Source of the DNA: Opitutaceae bacterium EW11
GTDB taxonomy: Bacteria > Verrucomicrobiota > Verrucomicrobiia > Opitutales > Opitutaceae
Direction: 5' to 3'
DNA length: 64,000 nucleotides
Assembly: GCA_003054665.1 (NCBI GenBank)
Contig: QAYY01000001.1
Location: 733,501-797,500, forward strand
The position numbers were made by a program, and so were the translations under genes. Below the pieces are notes generated by a model that saw only the letters and a list, made by a program, of their open reading frames with translations, had not been told where the DNA came from and searched no databases. This document shows, one piece after another, positions 31,656 through 40,645 of the stretch (position 1 is its first letter; each line of letters opens with the position of its first letter).

Positions 31656-32957
31656 TCAGGCCGCAGGCTCCGGACCGGTGGAGGCTCTCGTCCTTCCGTC
31701 CGCAAATTCGATCTCGATGGGTTGACCCGAAGCGAGCCCGGCCCGCCGCGGCACCGGGTTGCCCGAAACATCGCGCACGATCGCGAAGCCTCGATTCAGG
31801 ACCGACCGAGGACTCGCCGACTGGAGGCGTTTCCAGAGCGCCAGAAGCCGATGGCTCTCGAATTGCACGCGGGTCTCCGGGGAACGCTGCGAGAGAAGTG
31901 CGGCGGTTTTCTGCAGTCGTTCGCGGTTTCGCTGATGGGCGTGCTGGAACGCGGAACCGAGCCGGTTCGAGAGGTCGTCGAGACGCAGCTGCCCACGTTC
32001 CACGTGCGCCGCCGGCGAGAGCAGCCGTAGCCGGCTGGCGGCGTGCTCGAGGCGCGCCTGCTTGGTCTCGATTTCCAGATCCCCGAGCCGCTCGAGGGCT
32101 CCGGCCGCCTGGCTGAGGCGTTCGAGCCGTTCGACATACCGGCTGGAGATCAACTCAGCGGCCGCGCTGGGTGTTTCGGCGCGGAGCCCGGCTGCAAAGT
32201 CGCACAGCGTGAAATCGATCTCATGGCCGACGGCCGAAACCGTTGGTATCCGGCAACCGGCGACCGCGCGGACCAGCGCTTCTTCGTTGAACGCCCAGAG
32301 ATCCTCCAGGCTTCCGCCGCCGCGTCCGATGACCAGCAGATCGAACATGTCCGCGGCCTCCGCCAGACGAAGCATTTCCACCATCTCCGCCGCGGCGCCG
32401 TCGCCCTGCACCTTGGCGGGCAGGACGATCAGCCGCCCCCTCCAGGCGCGCCGATGGAGGATGCGAATGAAGTCCTGCACGGCCGCCCCGGTCGGCGACG
32501 TGATGAAACCGATCGTGCGGGGCATCGGCGGGATCGGCAGCTTTCGCGCCGCCTCGAAAAGCCCCTCCTGGGCAAGACGCTGCTTGAGAGCCTCGAACTC
32601 CCGCTGGAGTCGGCCGAGACCGTCCTCGATCACCGCGCGGACGATCAGCTGATACTGGCCGCGCGCCTCGTAGACGCTGACCTCGCCGTAGACTACGACC
32701 TGCATGCCGTCCCGCAGCTGGACCGACTGCCGCGCCGCGTCGCCGCGAAACAGCACCGCGCTGACCTGAGCGCCGGCGTCCTTGAGCGAGAAGTAAAGAT
32801 GGCCGCTCGCCTGCGCCCGGAAATTCGAGATCTCGCCCCTCACCCATCCCGGCCGAATGCCGCCCTCGAGCAGCGTCTTCACCCGTCGCGTGAACTCCGT
32901 CACGCTGAGCGCCCGAGAACCCTCGGACTCCGAGGCGATGGGCTCGCGTTCGATCAT
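31656..32957 (-). CDS. xseA: Exodeoxyribonuclease VII large subunit
   Basis: A 433-residue nuclease subunit. The N-terminal OB-fold (WVRGEISNFRAQASGHLYF) is followed by the catalytic core with GFITSPTGAAVQDF, VIGRGGGSLEDLWAFNEE and PTVSAVGHEIDFTLCDF, then a long coiled-coil rich in Arg/Leu and a short C-terminal barrel. It degrades single-stranded DNA with XseB, which is not seen here. ATG 32957 overlaps the upstream stop by ATGA. Confidence 0.95.
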   Translation of the reverse strand: MIEREPIASESEGSRALSVTEFTRRVKTLLEGGIRPGWVRGEISNFRAQASGHLYFSLKDAGAQVSAVLFRGDAARQSVQLRDGMQVVVYGEVSVYEARGQYQLIVRAVIEDGLGRLQREFEALKQRLAQEGLFEAARKLPIPPMPRTIGFITSPTGAAVQDFIRILHRRAWRGRLIVLPAKVQGDGAAAEMVEMLRLAEAADMFDLLVIGRGGGSLEDLWAFNEEALVRAVAGCRIPTVSAVGHEIDFTLCDFAAGLRAETPSAAAELISSRYVERLERLSQAAGALERLGDLEIETKQARLEHAASRLRLLSPAAHVERGQLRLDDLSNRLGSAFQHAHQRNRERLQKTAALLSQRSPETRVQFESHRLLALWKRLQSASPRSVLNRGFAIVRDVSGNPVPRRAGLASGQPIEIEFADGRTRASTGPEPAA

Positions 32958-33640
32958 GCTGCCTGAGCCGCCTTCTTTTTCGCGTACCGGCGGCGCACCC
33001 ACTGAATGATGACGGAGAGAGCCACGATCACGCTGAAGCCGATCAAGGCGCCCTTGCCTTTTCCCTTCACGAGGGAGTCACCGAAGACGATCAGGGCGAT
33101 GGCGTAAGCAACTGCGATCACGGAGGAGATCGCCATGTAGACCCGAAACCGCACTCCCGCGAGGCCGAGGAGGTAACCCTGGACGAAAAACGGCGGCCCA
33201 GGAGTGACGCGTAGAAGAACGGTCAGGCTCGCGTGGTCTTCCTTCGCGACCTGGGGCAGTTGATAACCCATTCGTTTGATGATTCCCTCCAGCAGCGGCC
33301 GAAAAGCGTAGCGCGCGAGCCAATACGTCAGGGCAAGGTTGACGAGGATGCTCACCGTCGTGAGCAGAATCACGGTCGTGAGACCCAACTGCGGCGAAAA
33401 CACCGGTCCTGCAGAAAGCGTGAACGCCAGCAAAGGAAACCCGAACGCCGGAAGAATCGCCATGCCCGCGAAAAACGCCACCGGACCGACGCTCCGGATC
33501 CAAGCCAGCACCGCATCGAGCCACTCCCGCAAGTTGACCCCGCGCAAAACCAAGACCGCTCCCGCCGCCCCCACGACCCCAAGCAAGGCGAGTTTGATCA
33601 CCAGTCCGCGCCGGTTTTTCTGAGGTGAGTGAGCAGTCAT
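32954..33640 (-). CDS. TVP38/TMEM64 (DedA-like) membrane protein
   Basis: A 228-residue polytopic protein with about five hydrophobic segments and the VTT/SNARE-associated domain: FTLSAGPVFSPQLGL re-entrant loop and LLRVTPGPPFFVQGYLLGLAG. Members are lipid scramblases or transporters that maintain membrane homeostasis; the substrate is unknown. It is translationally coupled to xseA, with no evident functional link. Confidence 0.85.
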   Translation of the reverse strand: MTAHSPQKNRRGLVIKLALLGVVGAAGAVLVLRGVNLREWLDAVLAWIRSVGPVAFFAGMAILPAFGFPLLAFTLSAGPVFSPQLGLTTVILLTTVSILVNLALTYWLARYAFRPLLEGIIKRMGYQLPQVAKEDHASLTVLLRVTPGPPFFVQGYLLGLAGVRFRVYMAISSVIAVAYAIALIVFGDSLVKGKGKGALIGFSVIVALSVIIQWVRRRYAKKKAAQAA

Positions 33641-33815
33641 TCACGAAGACGATGCGCCCGCCGTCCGCACGCGGTCAAGCGCGGTGCCATTGACGATGCT
33701 ACAGGTGGACTTTCGTAAAGACGTGAGCTCCCATGTTTTTTATTCCCCTTTTGCAGCTATCGGGTTGCGTCCTTCCACCCTAGAGTCCGTGCTCGCACTG
33801 AACATCGTGCCTCCC

Positions 33816-34586
33816 ATGCCGCAGGTACCCCACCGCCCTGAACGGACCCCGCCATCTCTCGATGAGGTGAAGATTGATCCCTTTTACGAAAAGGATCTCG
33901 AGCAGATGTCCAAAGCCAGAAACTACCTGGCATGGCAGTTCAAGCTCGTGGAGCCCTATGTGTTCGGAGACGTGCTCGAGGTGGGGGGTGGAATCGGCAA
34001 CTTTACGACTTGGCTTGCGAAGAGATCTCGCACCGTCGTGAGTATCGAACCCAACGCGTTCTGTTTTAGCAGACTCTCCCGTTCGGTGCAGGGAATCAGC
34101 AATGTCGAGGTGCACAGTTGTGTGGCTGAAGAACTGGAATCGAAACTGGGCAAAACCGTTCGCTTTGATGCGATCGTCTGCATGAATGTCATGGAACATA
34201 TCGCCGATGATCGAGCGCTCTGTCTGACGTTCAGCAGACTATTGAAGCATGGAGGCAACGCGGTAATCCAAGTACCCGCCCTCCCGTTTCTGTTCGGTCG
34301 GATCGATCAACTACTCGGCCATTATCGCAGATATACAAAATCTGCCGCCCGTGATCTTTTCACATCTTCGGGCCTGCAGCCGACGAGACTGCGTTACTTC
34401 AACTTTCCCGGAGTTTGGGCTTGGTGGTGGAACGCTCACGTAACGAAGTCGGTATCACAAAGCGACTTCCAGATTGGCGTTTTTGATCGCGGCATCGTGC
34501 CGTGGCTCGCCGCACTCGAGGCGGCCATCCCGCCGCCGATTGGGCAATGCCTCTTGGCTGTGGGTAGGAAAGCCACCGTGGCGTGA
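33816..34586 (+). CDS. Class I SAM-dependent methyltransferase
   Basis: A 256-residue methyltransferase. VLEVGGGIGNFTTWLA is motif I and MNVMEHIADDRALC the post-motif helix, of the Methyltransf_11/25 type often found in glycan loci. ATG 33816 is preferred; the frame extends to 33684, with a less protein-like leader. Base composition falls to near 50% GC here, unlike the surrounding genes. It is followed directly by a glycosyltransferase gene, so a glycan or polyprenyl-linked substrate is likely. Confidence 0.82.
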   Translation: MPQVPHRPERTPPSLDEVKIDPFYEKDLEQMSKARNYLAWQFKLVEPYVFGDVLEVGGGIGNFTTWLAKRSRTVVSIEPNAFCFSRLSRSVQGISNVEVHSCVAEELESKLGKTVRFDAIVCMNVMEHIADDRALCLTFSRLLKHGGNAVIQVPALPFLFGRIDQLLGHYRRYTKSAARDLFTSSGLQPTRLRYFNFPGVWAWWWNAHVTKSVSQSDFQIGVFDRGIVPWLAALEAAIPPPIGQCLLAVGRKATVA

Positions 34587-34591
34587 TCCAG

Positions 34592-35530
34592 ATGAACAAC
34601 ACACCTCCAAGTATCGCAGTCGCCATTCCCTGTTATCAGGAAGAACAAACGATCCAAAAAGTTGTTACTGATTTTCGGCGAGAGCTTCCACAGGCGAGGA
34701 TTATCGTTTTCGACAACAATTGCACAGACAGGACAGCGGAGATCGCACGATCAGCCGGAGCAGAAGTCGTCCGTGAAAAGCGCCAAGGAAAAGGCTACGT
34801 GGTTGCTACAATTTTCGCCACCGTAGATGTGGACATTCTGGTCTTGGTCGACGGCGACGACACTTACAGCGCAGTGGCCGTCCACGCCCTGATCGAACCG
34901 CTCCTGAAAGGCGACGCAGACTCGACTGTCGCTGCGCGGCTTTCCCTTTATGAAGGGAAAGCATTCCGCCGTTTTCATATCGTGGGCAATCAGACGATAT
35001 GCGGCGTCGTTAACTGGATATTCGGATGTCGTATCACAGATATCTTCTCCGGATATCGGGCATTCACTCGCGAAGCGATGCATGGGATACCTGTTACGGC
35101 AGCCGGCTTCGACGTGGAAACGGAGCTGACAATGCAGGCGTTGTACCGGGGTTTCGTTTTGAAAGAGATCGAAGCTCCCTATGGAGAGCGACCGAGCGGA
35201 AGCAGTTCCAAACTCAAGACCATTCCTGACGGCGTCCGCGTGCTTGTCCGGCTGGCAGCGATGTTCCGGACGTACAAGCCACTCACCTTCTTCGGCGGTG
35301 TAGCGCTCGTTTGCCTCTTCTTCGCTCTCGCGGCAGGCGCCCTTCCGATATTGGACTATATCCAGAACCAGTACGTCTATCACGTACCTTTGGCTCTCTT
35401 GGCCGCCGCTCTAGTCATCCTCTCATTTCTAAATGGAGCAGTTGGTATTATTCTCAGCTCGTTGAACCATCGTCTCCGTGAGCTTGAGCGGATCACCCTC
35501 GTTCAGGCAAAGAAGCGGCCGCCTAGCTAG
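34592..35530 (+). CDS. GT2 family glycosyltransferase with C-terminal membrane helices
   Basis: A 312-residue GT-A enzyme of the polyprenyl-phosphate sugar transferase type. AIPCYQEEQTI begins the fold, DNNCTDRT follows, LVDGDDTYS holds the DxD metal site, and DIFSGYRAFTRE the acceptor region. Two hydrophobic helices near residues 235-285 anchor it. GTG 34583 overlaps the methyltransferase stop and is an alternative start. It probably makes a lipid-linked sugar for a GT-C enzyme such as the convergent neighbour. Low GC as for the neighbour. Confidence 0.85.
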   Translation: MNNTPPSIAVAIPCYQEEQTIQKVVTDFRRELPQARIIVFDNNCTDRTAEIARSAGAEVVREKRQGKGYVVATIFATVDVDILVLVDGDDTYSAVAVHALIEPLLKGDADSTVAARLSLYEGKAFRRFHIVGNQTICGVVNWIFGCRITDIFSGYRAFTREAMHGIPVTAAGFDVETELTMQALYRGFVLKEIEAPYGERPSGSSSKLKTIPDGVRVLVRLAAMFRTYKPLTFFGGVALVCLFFALAAGALPILDYIQNQYVYHVPLALLAAALVILSFLNGAVGIILSSLNHRLRELERITLVQAKKRPPS

Positions 35531-37043
35531 AGACTGGTTTTGTATTGGCTCCTGCTGCTTGCGTACCAGTCGAGCCCGCGGGTTCTTGTTTCTGTTCTAG
35601 CGCTTTCGCGGGTAACTTCTTCCCGATCCAAGCCGAATAGAACTGCGAGAATTCCATCCCCTCCCATTCCGGCTTAACGGGATAGTACAGCAGCACGCGA
35701 TCACGCGAGGTCATTTTCTGAAACCAGGGAGCGTACGATTGCAGCAGTCCGTTGTTAAACTGGATCGCACGCATTACTGCTAGATCTTCGGGAGGCATCA
35801 ATCCTGGCTCGTAACCAGTCGAGAACCGAAAAGGGGCGTTCGGCATCCTGAAGAATATACGATAGAAGACTTGCATGTCTATGCAGTACAGAACTCCGTC
35901 TTTCTCGGGCAGTTTTCCCTCAAATTCCTCCAACGGGCGCGTGAGAAGTGGGCTCTTCAGGTTAGCAGTATAGCGCCCACTCGTGTCCGCACTTGCGCAG
36001 AAGAAAACAGCAACACTGACAAATCCCGTAATCGCCAGCCACTCGAAGTCGTTACGGAGTCGTTCCCATGAGAACTCACTTATCTGCCTGCAGAGCCACA
36101 CGGTAAAGGCAGGGACTGCCCAATCAGCGTAAAACCTCAGGATCTTCAATCCAAGCGTCCAGGTGATGAGGAAGAGTATAAAATCCACCCTGGTCACTTC
36201 ACGACGAATCGATCCACCGTTGAGATGCTTCCAGAGCAACATAAACCCCGTAATGATGAACGCAAACAGCGGCCCCCCCGAGGGCTGCAGTTCCGACACC
36301 AAGCTCGTTCCGACGATCGGGTCTCCACCGACTGCCATACGAAGAACGGCGACAGGATAAACTATAACGTCGTACCAAGATCCTGATGCAGCGCCAGCTC
36401 CCAACAGCCCGAGCAGAAGCATTGCCAAGAATTCCAGGAGGTATCGCCATTGTCGGCCTAGACCCAACGCGAATGCTACTAGCAGCCACAGGTACCAGCT
36501 GGAGGAGTGAACCCATATCGCGAACGCTAGTCCGACCGCTCCAGTCACTACCCGCAGCACTGCGCTTCCAGATCGCTCTCTAGACCAAACGAAAAGGAGC
36601 CCTACCAATACTGCCGAGGAGATTGCGAAGGGCCTCCCCAAGAAAAGTCTAAAATACAACTGATCGGTCAAAAAGACGACCAGGCAGGCAAACAACCAAG
36701 CGACTGGCCGACGGGAGGTAACAAGACCGGTCCAACAAAACGCCAGGAACGTAAAGCAGAACGACAAGACGACCAACCCCTCTACGTCGAGCCCGAGCCA
36801 CCGGTGCATTATCCTAAGAAACTGATGCCAACCAACGTGTACATCCACGCCCCAGGGAATCGCCGGATTCAGAAGAAGCACTTGGTCCCACGTCTTTCCG
36901 CTAACGGCGAATGCGCAATGGCGGAGCGCATCATCGGGGGGTAGATAGCCGTACCCAGCAACCTTCAACGCCACTGCGAGGAACGTCACCAGCGAGAGCA
37001 ACAGCACGGTTATTTTGCCGAAACTCGTGCTCGGGGTAATCAT
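35523..37043 (-). CDS. Polytopic membrane protein, GT-C-like
   Basis: A 506-residue protein with about ten transmembrane segments in residues 10-360 and a soluble C-terminal domain of about 140 residues. YLPPDDALRHCAF after the first helix recalls the acidic first-loop motif of GT-C glycosyltransferases. It overlaps the GT2 stop by eight bases in convergent orientation and lies downstream of the pilin gene on the same strand, separated by a terminator. Pilin or surface glycan transfer is a reasonable guess, not shown. Composition is lower in GC than average. Confidence 0.65.
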   Translation of the reverse strand: MITPSTSFGKITVLLLSLVTFLAVALKVAGYGYLPPDDALRHCAFAVSGKTWDQVLLLNPAIPWGVDVHVGWHQFLRIMHRWLGLDVEGLVVLSFCFTFLAFCWTGLVTSRRPVAWLFACLVVFLTDQLYFRLFLGRPFAISSAVLVGLLFVWSRERSGSAVLRVVTGAVGLAFAIWVHSSSWYLWLLVAFALGLGRQWRYLLEFLAMLLLGLLGAGAASGSWYDVIVYPVAVLRMAVGGDPIVGTSLVSELQPSGGPLFAFIITGFMLLWKHLNGGSIRREVTRVDFILFLITWTLGLKILRFYADWAVPAFTVWLCRQISEFSWERLRNDFEWLAITGFVSVAVFFCASADTSGRYTANLKSPLLTRPLEEFEGKLPEKDGVLYCIDMQVFYRIFFRMPNAPFRFSTGYEPGLMPPEDLAVMRAIQFNNGLLQSYAPWFQKMTSRDRVLLYYPVKPEWEGMEFSQFYSAWIGKKLPAKALEQKQEPAGSTGTQAAGANTKPVSS

Positions 37044-37108
37044 GGGGAGAGGCGATCCTCCGTGGAGAGAGAAGTCAATTCGGTTGCTCACCGACGTACG
37101 ATAACAAA

Positions 37109-37134
37109 AAGGTCGCACCGAAAGGTGCGACCTT
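37109..37134 (-). terminator. Rho-independent terminator after the pilin gene
   Basis: A perfect 11-bp stem AAGGTCGCACC/GGTGCGACCTT with a 4-nt loop lies 33 bases after the pilin stop. On the minus strand it is followed by a TTTTTG tail. It makes the pilin mRNA monocistronic. Confidence 0.85.
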
Positions 37135-37166
37135 GAGATCTCAAGTGGAGCTAACTAACGCTTGCG

Positions 37167-37619
37167 TTAGAGAACCTTGCCTTCGGTATCGAAGTTGACG
37201 GCACCGCCCACTGCGTTGCTCGTGCCGCCGACGTCCACGCCTGCAATCTGCGGATGCGACAAGGCGAAAGCGGTCGAGCCAGTGTTCGCCACTACATTAT
37301 AGGTAATAGTGTTGCTGGTATATCCTTTGCTGATCTTCTGCAGATATTGCTCAACGATGTTGTTAGTGCTCGTAATCGCACCCGTCGTCGAAGTGTAGGT
37401 GATCGATATCGAATTTCCGACCGACGGGTTCTCGAGGACCACCTGCTGGCAGGCGCCGGCGATCTGGCGGGCGTCGTTAGCCATAGCTTTGCCGATGGAG
37501 TTCTTGCGAACCTTCTGGAAGGCGGGGATGGCCATCGCGGCGAGGAGGCCGATGATGACGACCACGATCATGATTTCGACAAGGGTGAAGCCCTTGGTGG
37601 AACGTGTATTCAGTTTCAT
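37167..37619 (-). CDS. Type IV pilin-like protein
   Basis: A 150-residue prepilin. The leader MKLNTRSTKG is followed by FTLVEIMIVVVIIGLLAAMA, the methylated hydrophobic helix with the conserved Glu5. The C-terminal part is Thr/Ser/Asn-rich with no disulfide cysteine pair. It could be the major pilin or a type II secretion pseudopilin; the single-gene unit with a strong terminator suggests an abundant product. ATG 37619 gives the standard short leader peptide. Confidence 0.88.
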   Translation of the reverse strand: MKLNTRSTKGFTLVEIMIVVVIIGLLAAMAIPAFQKVRKNSIGKAMANDARQIAGACQQVVLENPSVGNSISITYTSTTGAITSTNNIVEQYLQKISKGYTSNTITYNVVANTGSTAFALSHPQIAGVDVGGTSNAVGGAVNFDTEGKVL

Positions 37620-37831
37620 AGGATGATTGGATGACGGATGATATATATGAAAGCTCCCACCAGAATCGGGGTAGCTGTGAACCGTAATCATCGCCTGTTT
37701 CGCGAGCCTCTCAAGTGGCAAAGGGTCAACGAACTGTGAAAAGCAAACCGATAGATTCTAGTTCTGAGGAACATCCCCCAGAAAATCAGGGTTGAACGTC
37801 CTTAGAAACGTAACCTGAAGTGAATGAAGCC

Positions 37832-38881
37832 ATGGCCGCGCATGAATCGAAAATCCGCTCAATCCGTCGAAACCCTCTCACCCGAATGCGCGCTCTGGCA
37901 GCCGTTTGTGCAGCGTTCTGGATTACAAACGCGGGGTTTTCGGCAGTTGAACTCCATCTGCGCAATGGCGATCGCATCACGGGCCAGCTGATCGGACGCT
38001 CCGACGGGAAGCTGATCTTCCTCTCGCCCTTCCTCGGCCAAATCGCCGTACCTGAGGATCAGGCGGTCGTCGTGGACGCCCCAGATACGCCCGTGGAAAG
38101 CCTCGCAGGGATCCCGCCCGCTTCGAGCACGCTGCCGCGAGCGAACGCCCCCGCCCACGGCATGAGCGGCGCGCCTCCGAAAAAACCGTGGCAGGGCAAG
38201 GTCGAGTTCGGCTTCCTCCAGCAGACTGGCCGCACGGATACAGCCCAGGTTTCCTTGCGCGCCGATGCGGAACGCACGCTCGGCAAAAATAACTACCGGT
38301 TCGAGGGCCGCGCGCTCTACAGCGAGCAATATCAGCAGACGACGTCCGACCGCTACGACGCCCTGCTCCGGTGGCGCCATGAACTCTCCGGTCGCGTGTT
38401 CAGCCAGGCCCAGAGCAGCTACACCAAGGACCGGGTGAAGCAGATCTCCAACAATTTCGAAGAAAACGTCGGCGTCGGCTACAAGCTCCTCCAGCGGCCA
38501 CGCCATACGGCCAGCATCGGTGCGGGTGTCACCGGTCAATACCGCGATGCGACCGGCGTGGAATCGGGCACCGCCTTCCTTGGGGAGGTTTTCCAGGACT
38601 ACTCCTACAAGCTCACCGGCAGGCTCACAATTCTCCAGGACTCCAACGTCTCTTACGCTCCGACCGCGCGCAATCGCTACGCGTACACAGGGTCCAACTA
38701 CATTCCAACCGACGGCACGGCCACGAACTACCGACTGCGCTTCAACTCCGCCCTGCAAGGCAAGGTCACCGAGCGCGTGTCGCTGAATCTGCGTTTCGAA
38801 TACGAATTCGATAACGCGATTCTCGATCCGAAGGCCAAGGTCGATCAGCGCGTCACCACGTCGATCGGCTACGGGTTTTAG
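37832..38881 (+). CDS. DUF481-like outer membrane beta-barrel protein
   Basis: A 349-residue protein with a signal-type helix (LAAVCAAFWITNAGFSAVE), an N-terminal beta unit resembling the Sm-like module seen in such proteins (LHLRNGDRITGQLIG), and a C-terminal barrel of amphipathic strands ending in SIGYGF, typical for BamA recognition and for DUF481 proteins. ATG 37886 would place the signal peptide at the very start; GTG 37820 is a third option. Function unknown. Confidence 0.75.
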   Translation: MAAHESKIRSIRRNPLTRMRALAAVCAAFWITNAGFSAVELHLRNGDRITGQLIGRSDGKLIFLSPFLGQIAVPEDQAVVVDAPDTPVESLAGIPPASSTLPRANAPAHGMSGAPPKKPWQGKVEFGFLQQTGRTDTAQVSLRADAERTLGKNNYRFEGRALYSEQYQQTTSDRYDALLRWRHELSGRVFSQAQSSYTKDRVKQISNNFEENVGVGYKLLQRPRHTASIGAGVTGQYRDATGVESGTAFLGEVFQDYSYKLTGRLTILQDSNVSYAPTARNRYAYTGSNYIPTDGTATNYRLRFNSALQGKVTERVSLNLRFEYEFDNAILDPKAKVDQRVTTSIGYGF

Positions 38882-38905
38882 GGCGCCGGATAGAGGCGCC
38901 CCCCC
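38881..38905. terminator. Terminator between DUF481-like gene and rsfS
   Basis: GGGCGCC (38881-38887) and GGCGCCC (38895-38901) pair with a 7-nt loop, followed by a short CCCTTTT tail. It overlaps the last base of the stop codon and separates two convergent genes. Confidence 0.7.
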
Positions 38906-38915
38906 TTTTCCCGGT

Positions 38916-39392
38916 TCAGGCGGACTTTTTCGCGCTCTTCCGCGAGGAAGGCTTCTTCGCCGCAGCGGCCCGCTTGGGTTTAGGCTCTTTCGCCGGCTTC
39001 GCGGCGCGCTTTTTCGGCTCGGCAAGGATCTTCGCGACGGGGATGTCCTCGGCGTCTTTCCAGAGGTTTTCGAGCGCGTAGCGGGTCCGGTTCTCCGGAG
39101 TGAGGACGTGGACCATCACGTCGAAGACGTCGATCACCAGCCAACCGCTCTCCTGCCGCGTATCCATGCCAACGATATGGACCTTCGCGGAGTCGAGCAC
39201 CTTTTCCAGCTCGACACGCAACGCACGCAGATGAGGTTCCGAGGTGCCGGTGGCGAGCACGAGGTAGTCCGTGATGGACGACTGCTCACTCACACGCAGC
39301 ACGCGGATATCCTCCGCTTTCTTTTCATCCAAGGCCCGGCAAACGAGGGGCAGCGCAACGGGGAGAGTGGCTTTCGGCGTCTTGGTTTTCAT
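38916..39392 (-). CDS. rsfS: Ribosomal silencing factor RsfS with basic tail
   Basis: A 158-residue protein. The RsfS core spans residues about 12-115, with SITDYLVLATGTSEPHLRAL and GWLVIDVFDVMVHVL matching the family that binds ribosomal protein uL14 and blocks subunit joining in starvation. The last 40 residues are a Lys/Ala/Pro-rich tail not present in most family members. It lies 30 bases after nadD on the same strand, the usual pairing. Confidence 0.93.
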   Translation of the reverse strand: MKTKTPKATLPVALPLVCRALDEKKAEDIRVLRVSEQSSITDYLVLATGTSEPHLRALRVELEKVLDSAKVHIVGMDTRQESGWLVIDVFDVMVHVLTPENRTRYALENLWKDAEDIPVAKILAEPKKRAAKPAKEPKPKRAAAAKKPSSRKSAKKSA

Positions 39393-39422
39393 CCGTGATT
39401 TCAGTGGCAGGCAAAGAATGGG

Positions 39423-40001
39423 TTAGCGGTACAGGTTTCTGTTCTGAATGAGGAGAATCGACTTATAGGGCACGAAATAGTCGAGCGAAAGCCCCTTGCG
39501 CACCCGGGCGCGCAGCTCCGTGGAGCTGATTTCCACCAGGTGCCCGTCGCACCGATGCAATCTCAGGTTGGGGATCGCCGGCGTCGCTTTGACCGGATGC
39601 CCCGGGCGTTCGAGGAAGATAAACTCGACGAGGCCGGCGAGCTCGTTGATCTCCTTCCAGAGGTGCATTCTCGGAAGCTGATCTCCGCCGATGATCCAGA
39701 AGAGCCGGTCGTTCGGATACTGGGCGCGAAAATGGCGGACGGAATCGATGGTGTAGCTCACGCCGCCTTTGCGCAGTTCGTAATCGGAGATCTCGAACCG
39801 CCCGTCCCACTCCACCGCGGCCTTCAGCATTTGAAAGCGATCGTCCGCAGAGGACTGCACCTCTTCCGGCTTCAACGGCGCCTGCGCCGCCGGCACAAGG
39901 ATCAGGCGGTCGAGCTGGTATTGCTCATAGGCGTCTTGGGCGGCGATGAGGTGGCCGAAATGAACGGGGTCAAAGCTGCCCCCAAGAAAACCGATCTTCA
40001 C
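39423..40001 (-). CDS. nadD: Nicotinate-nucleotide adenylyltransferase
   Basis: A 192-residue nucleotidyltransferase that makes deamido-NAD. GFLGGSFDPVHFGHL contains the HxGH-type site (HFGH), WIIGGDQLPRMHLWKE the substrate loop, and the end carries the ISSTELRARVRKG motif of this superfamily. It precedes rsfS in the same direction. Confidence 0.95.
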   Translation of the reverse strand: MKIGFLGGSFDPVHFGHLIAAQDAYEQYQLDRLILVPAAQAPLKPEEVQSSADDRFQMLKAAVEWDGRFEISDYELRKGGVSYTIDSVRHFRAQYPNDRLFWIIGGDQLPRMHLWKEINELAGLVEFIFLERPGHPVKATPAIPNLRLHRCDGHLVEISSTELRARVRKGLSLDYFVPYKSILLIQNRNLYR

Positions 40002-40113
40002 GTGCGGACGGTTGCGGCTGCGCAGGAACCCGGCAAGGCGGTTTTCTCAGGGTCAAACGCACAACTGCCTCGTTGACCGCGCTCTCTCGCCTCGCGAAAG
40101 TGCGCCCGTGCTC

Positions 40114-40199
40114 GCCCTCGTGGCGGAATGGCAGACGCAGGGGACTTAAAATCCCTTGTCCGAAAGGACGTGCCGGTTCGAGTCCGGCCGGGGGCACCA
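40114..40199 (+). tRNA. tRNA-Leu (anticodon UAA)
   Basis: An 86-base tRNA with acceptor stem GCCCTCG/CGGGGGC, a class II variable arm (TTGTCCGAAAGGACGT region), T-loop GGTTCGAGTCC and an encoded CCA. The anticodon loop CTTAAAA puts UAA at positions 34-36, reading leucine UUA. It lies between nadD (divergent) and the aryl-polyene-like operon. Confidence 0.93.
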
Positions 40200-40352
40200 C
40201 AAACCAGACAAGCGGCGGAAATCGCGCGACTCATCACGGATCACGCCCTGAAATCCTGCCAATATTGACGTGAAGCAAATCCCGATCGCGGCTGCCTTTG
40301 TCCGGGCTTGCGACCACATCGAATAGGCCTTCGATTCTTGGGCCTCCCTCGC

Positions 40353-40628
40353 ATGCCCGATCCCCTCATTGCCCGTCTCAAGCGCCTGATCGTGGACGCT
40401 TTGAAACTCGAAGACATTTCTCCGGACGACATCCCCGACAACGAACCTCTCATCGGCGCCGGCCTGAACCTTGATTCAATCGATGCCCTGGAGTTGGTTG
40501 TTCAACTCGAGCGGGAATTCGGGATCAAAATCAGCAACAGCGAGGAGTCCCGCTCCGCCTTGGCTACGATCGAGAAACTCGCCGCTTTCATCCGCCAGCG
40601 CGCCGACCCAGCGCGGCTGCCCGGCTGA
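40353..40628 (+). CDS. Acyl carrier protein
   Basis: A 91-residue carrier protein. LDSIDALELV carries the phosphopantetheine serine (S42) in the DSI form, and helices 1-4 are in the usual positions. ATG 40353 was chosen because 15 extra residues upstream do not resemble an ACP. It opens a run of ten same-strand genes that resembles an aryl polyene pathway, so it would hold the growing polyene. Confidence 0.92.
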   Translation: MPDPLIARLKRLIVDALKLEDISPDDIPDNEPLIGAGLNLDSIDALELVVQLEREFGIKISNSEESRSALATIEKLAAFIRQRADPARLPG

Positions 40629-40645
40629 CCCGGCCCGCCTTTCCT

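Noticed and set aside
32043-32966. 307-codon plus-strand frame
   Set aside because: Antisense to xseA, with no protein-family features.
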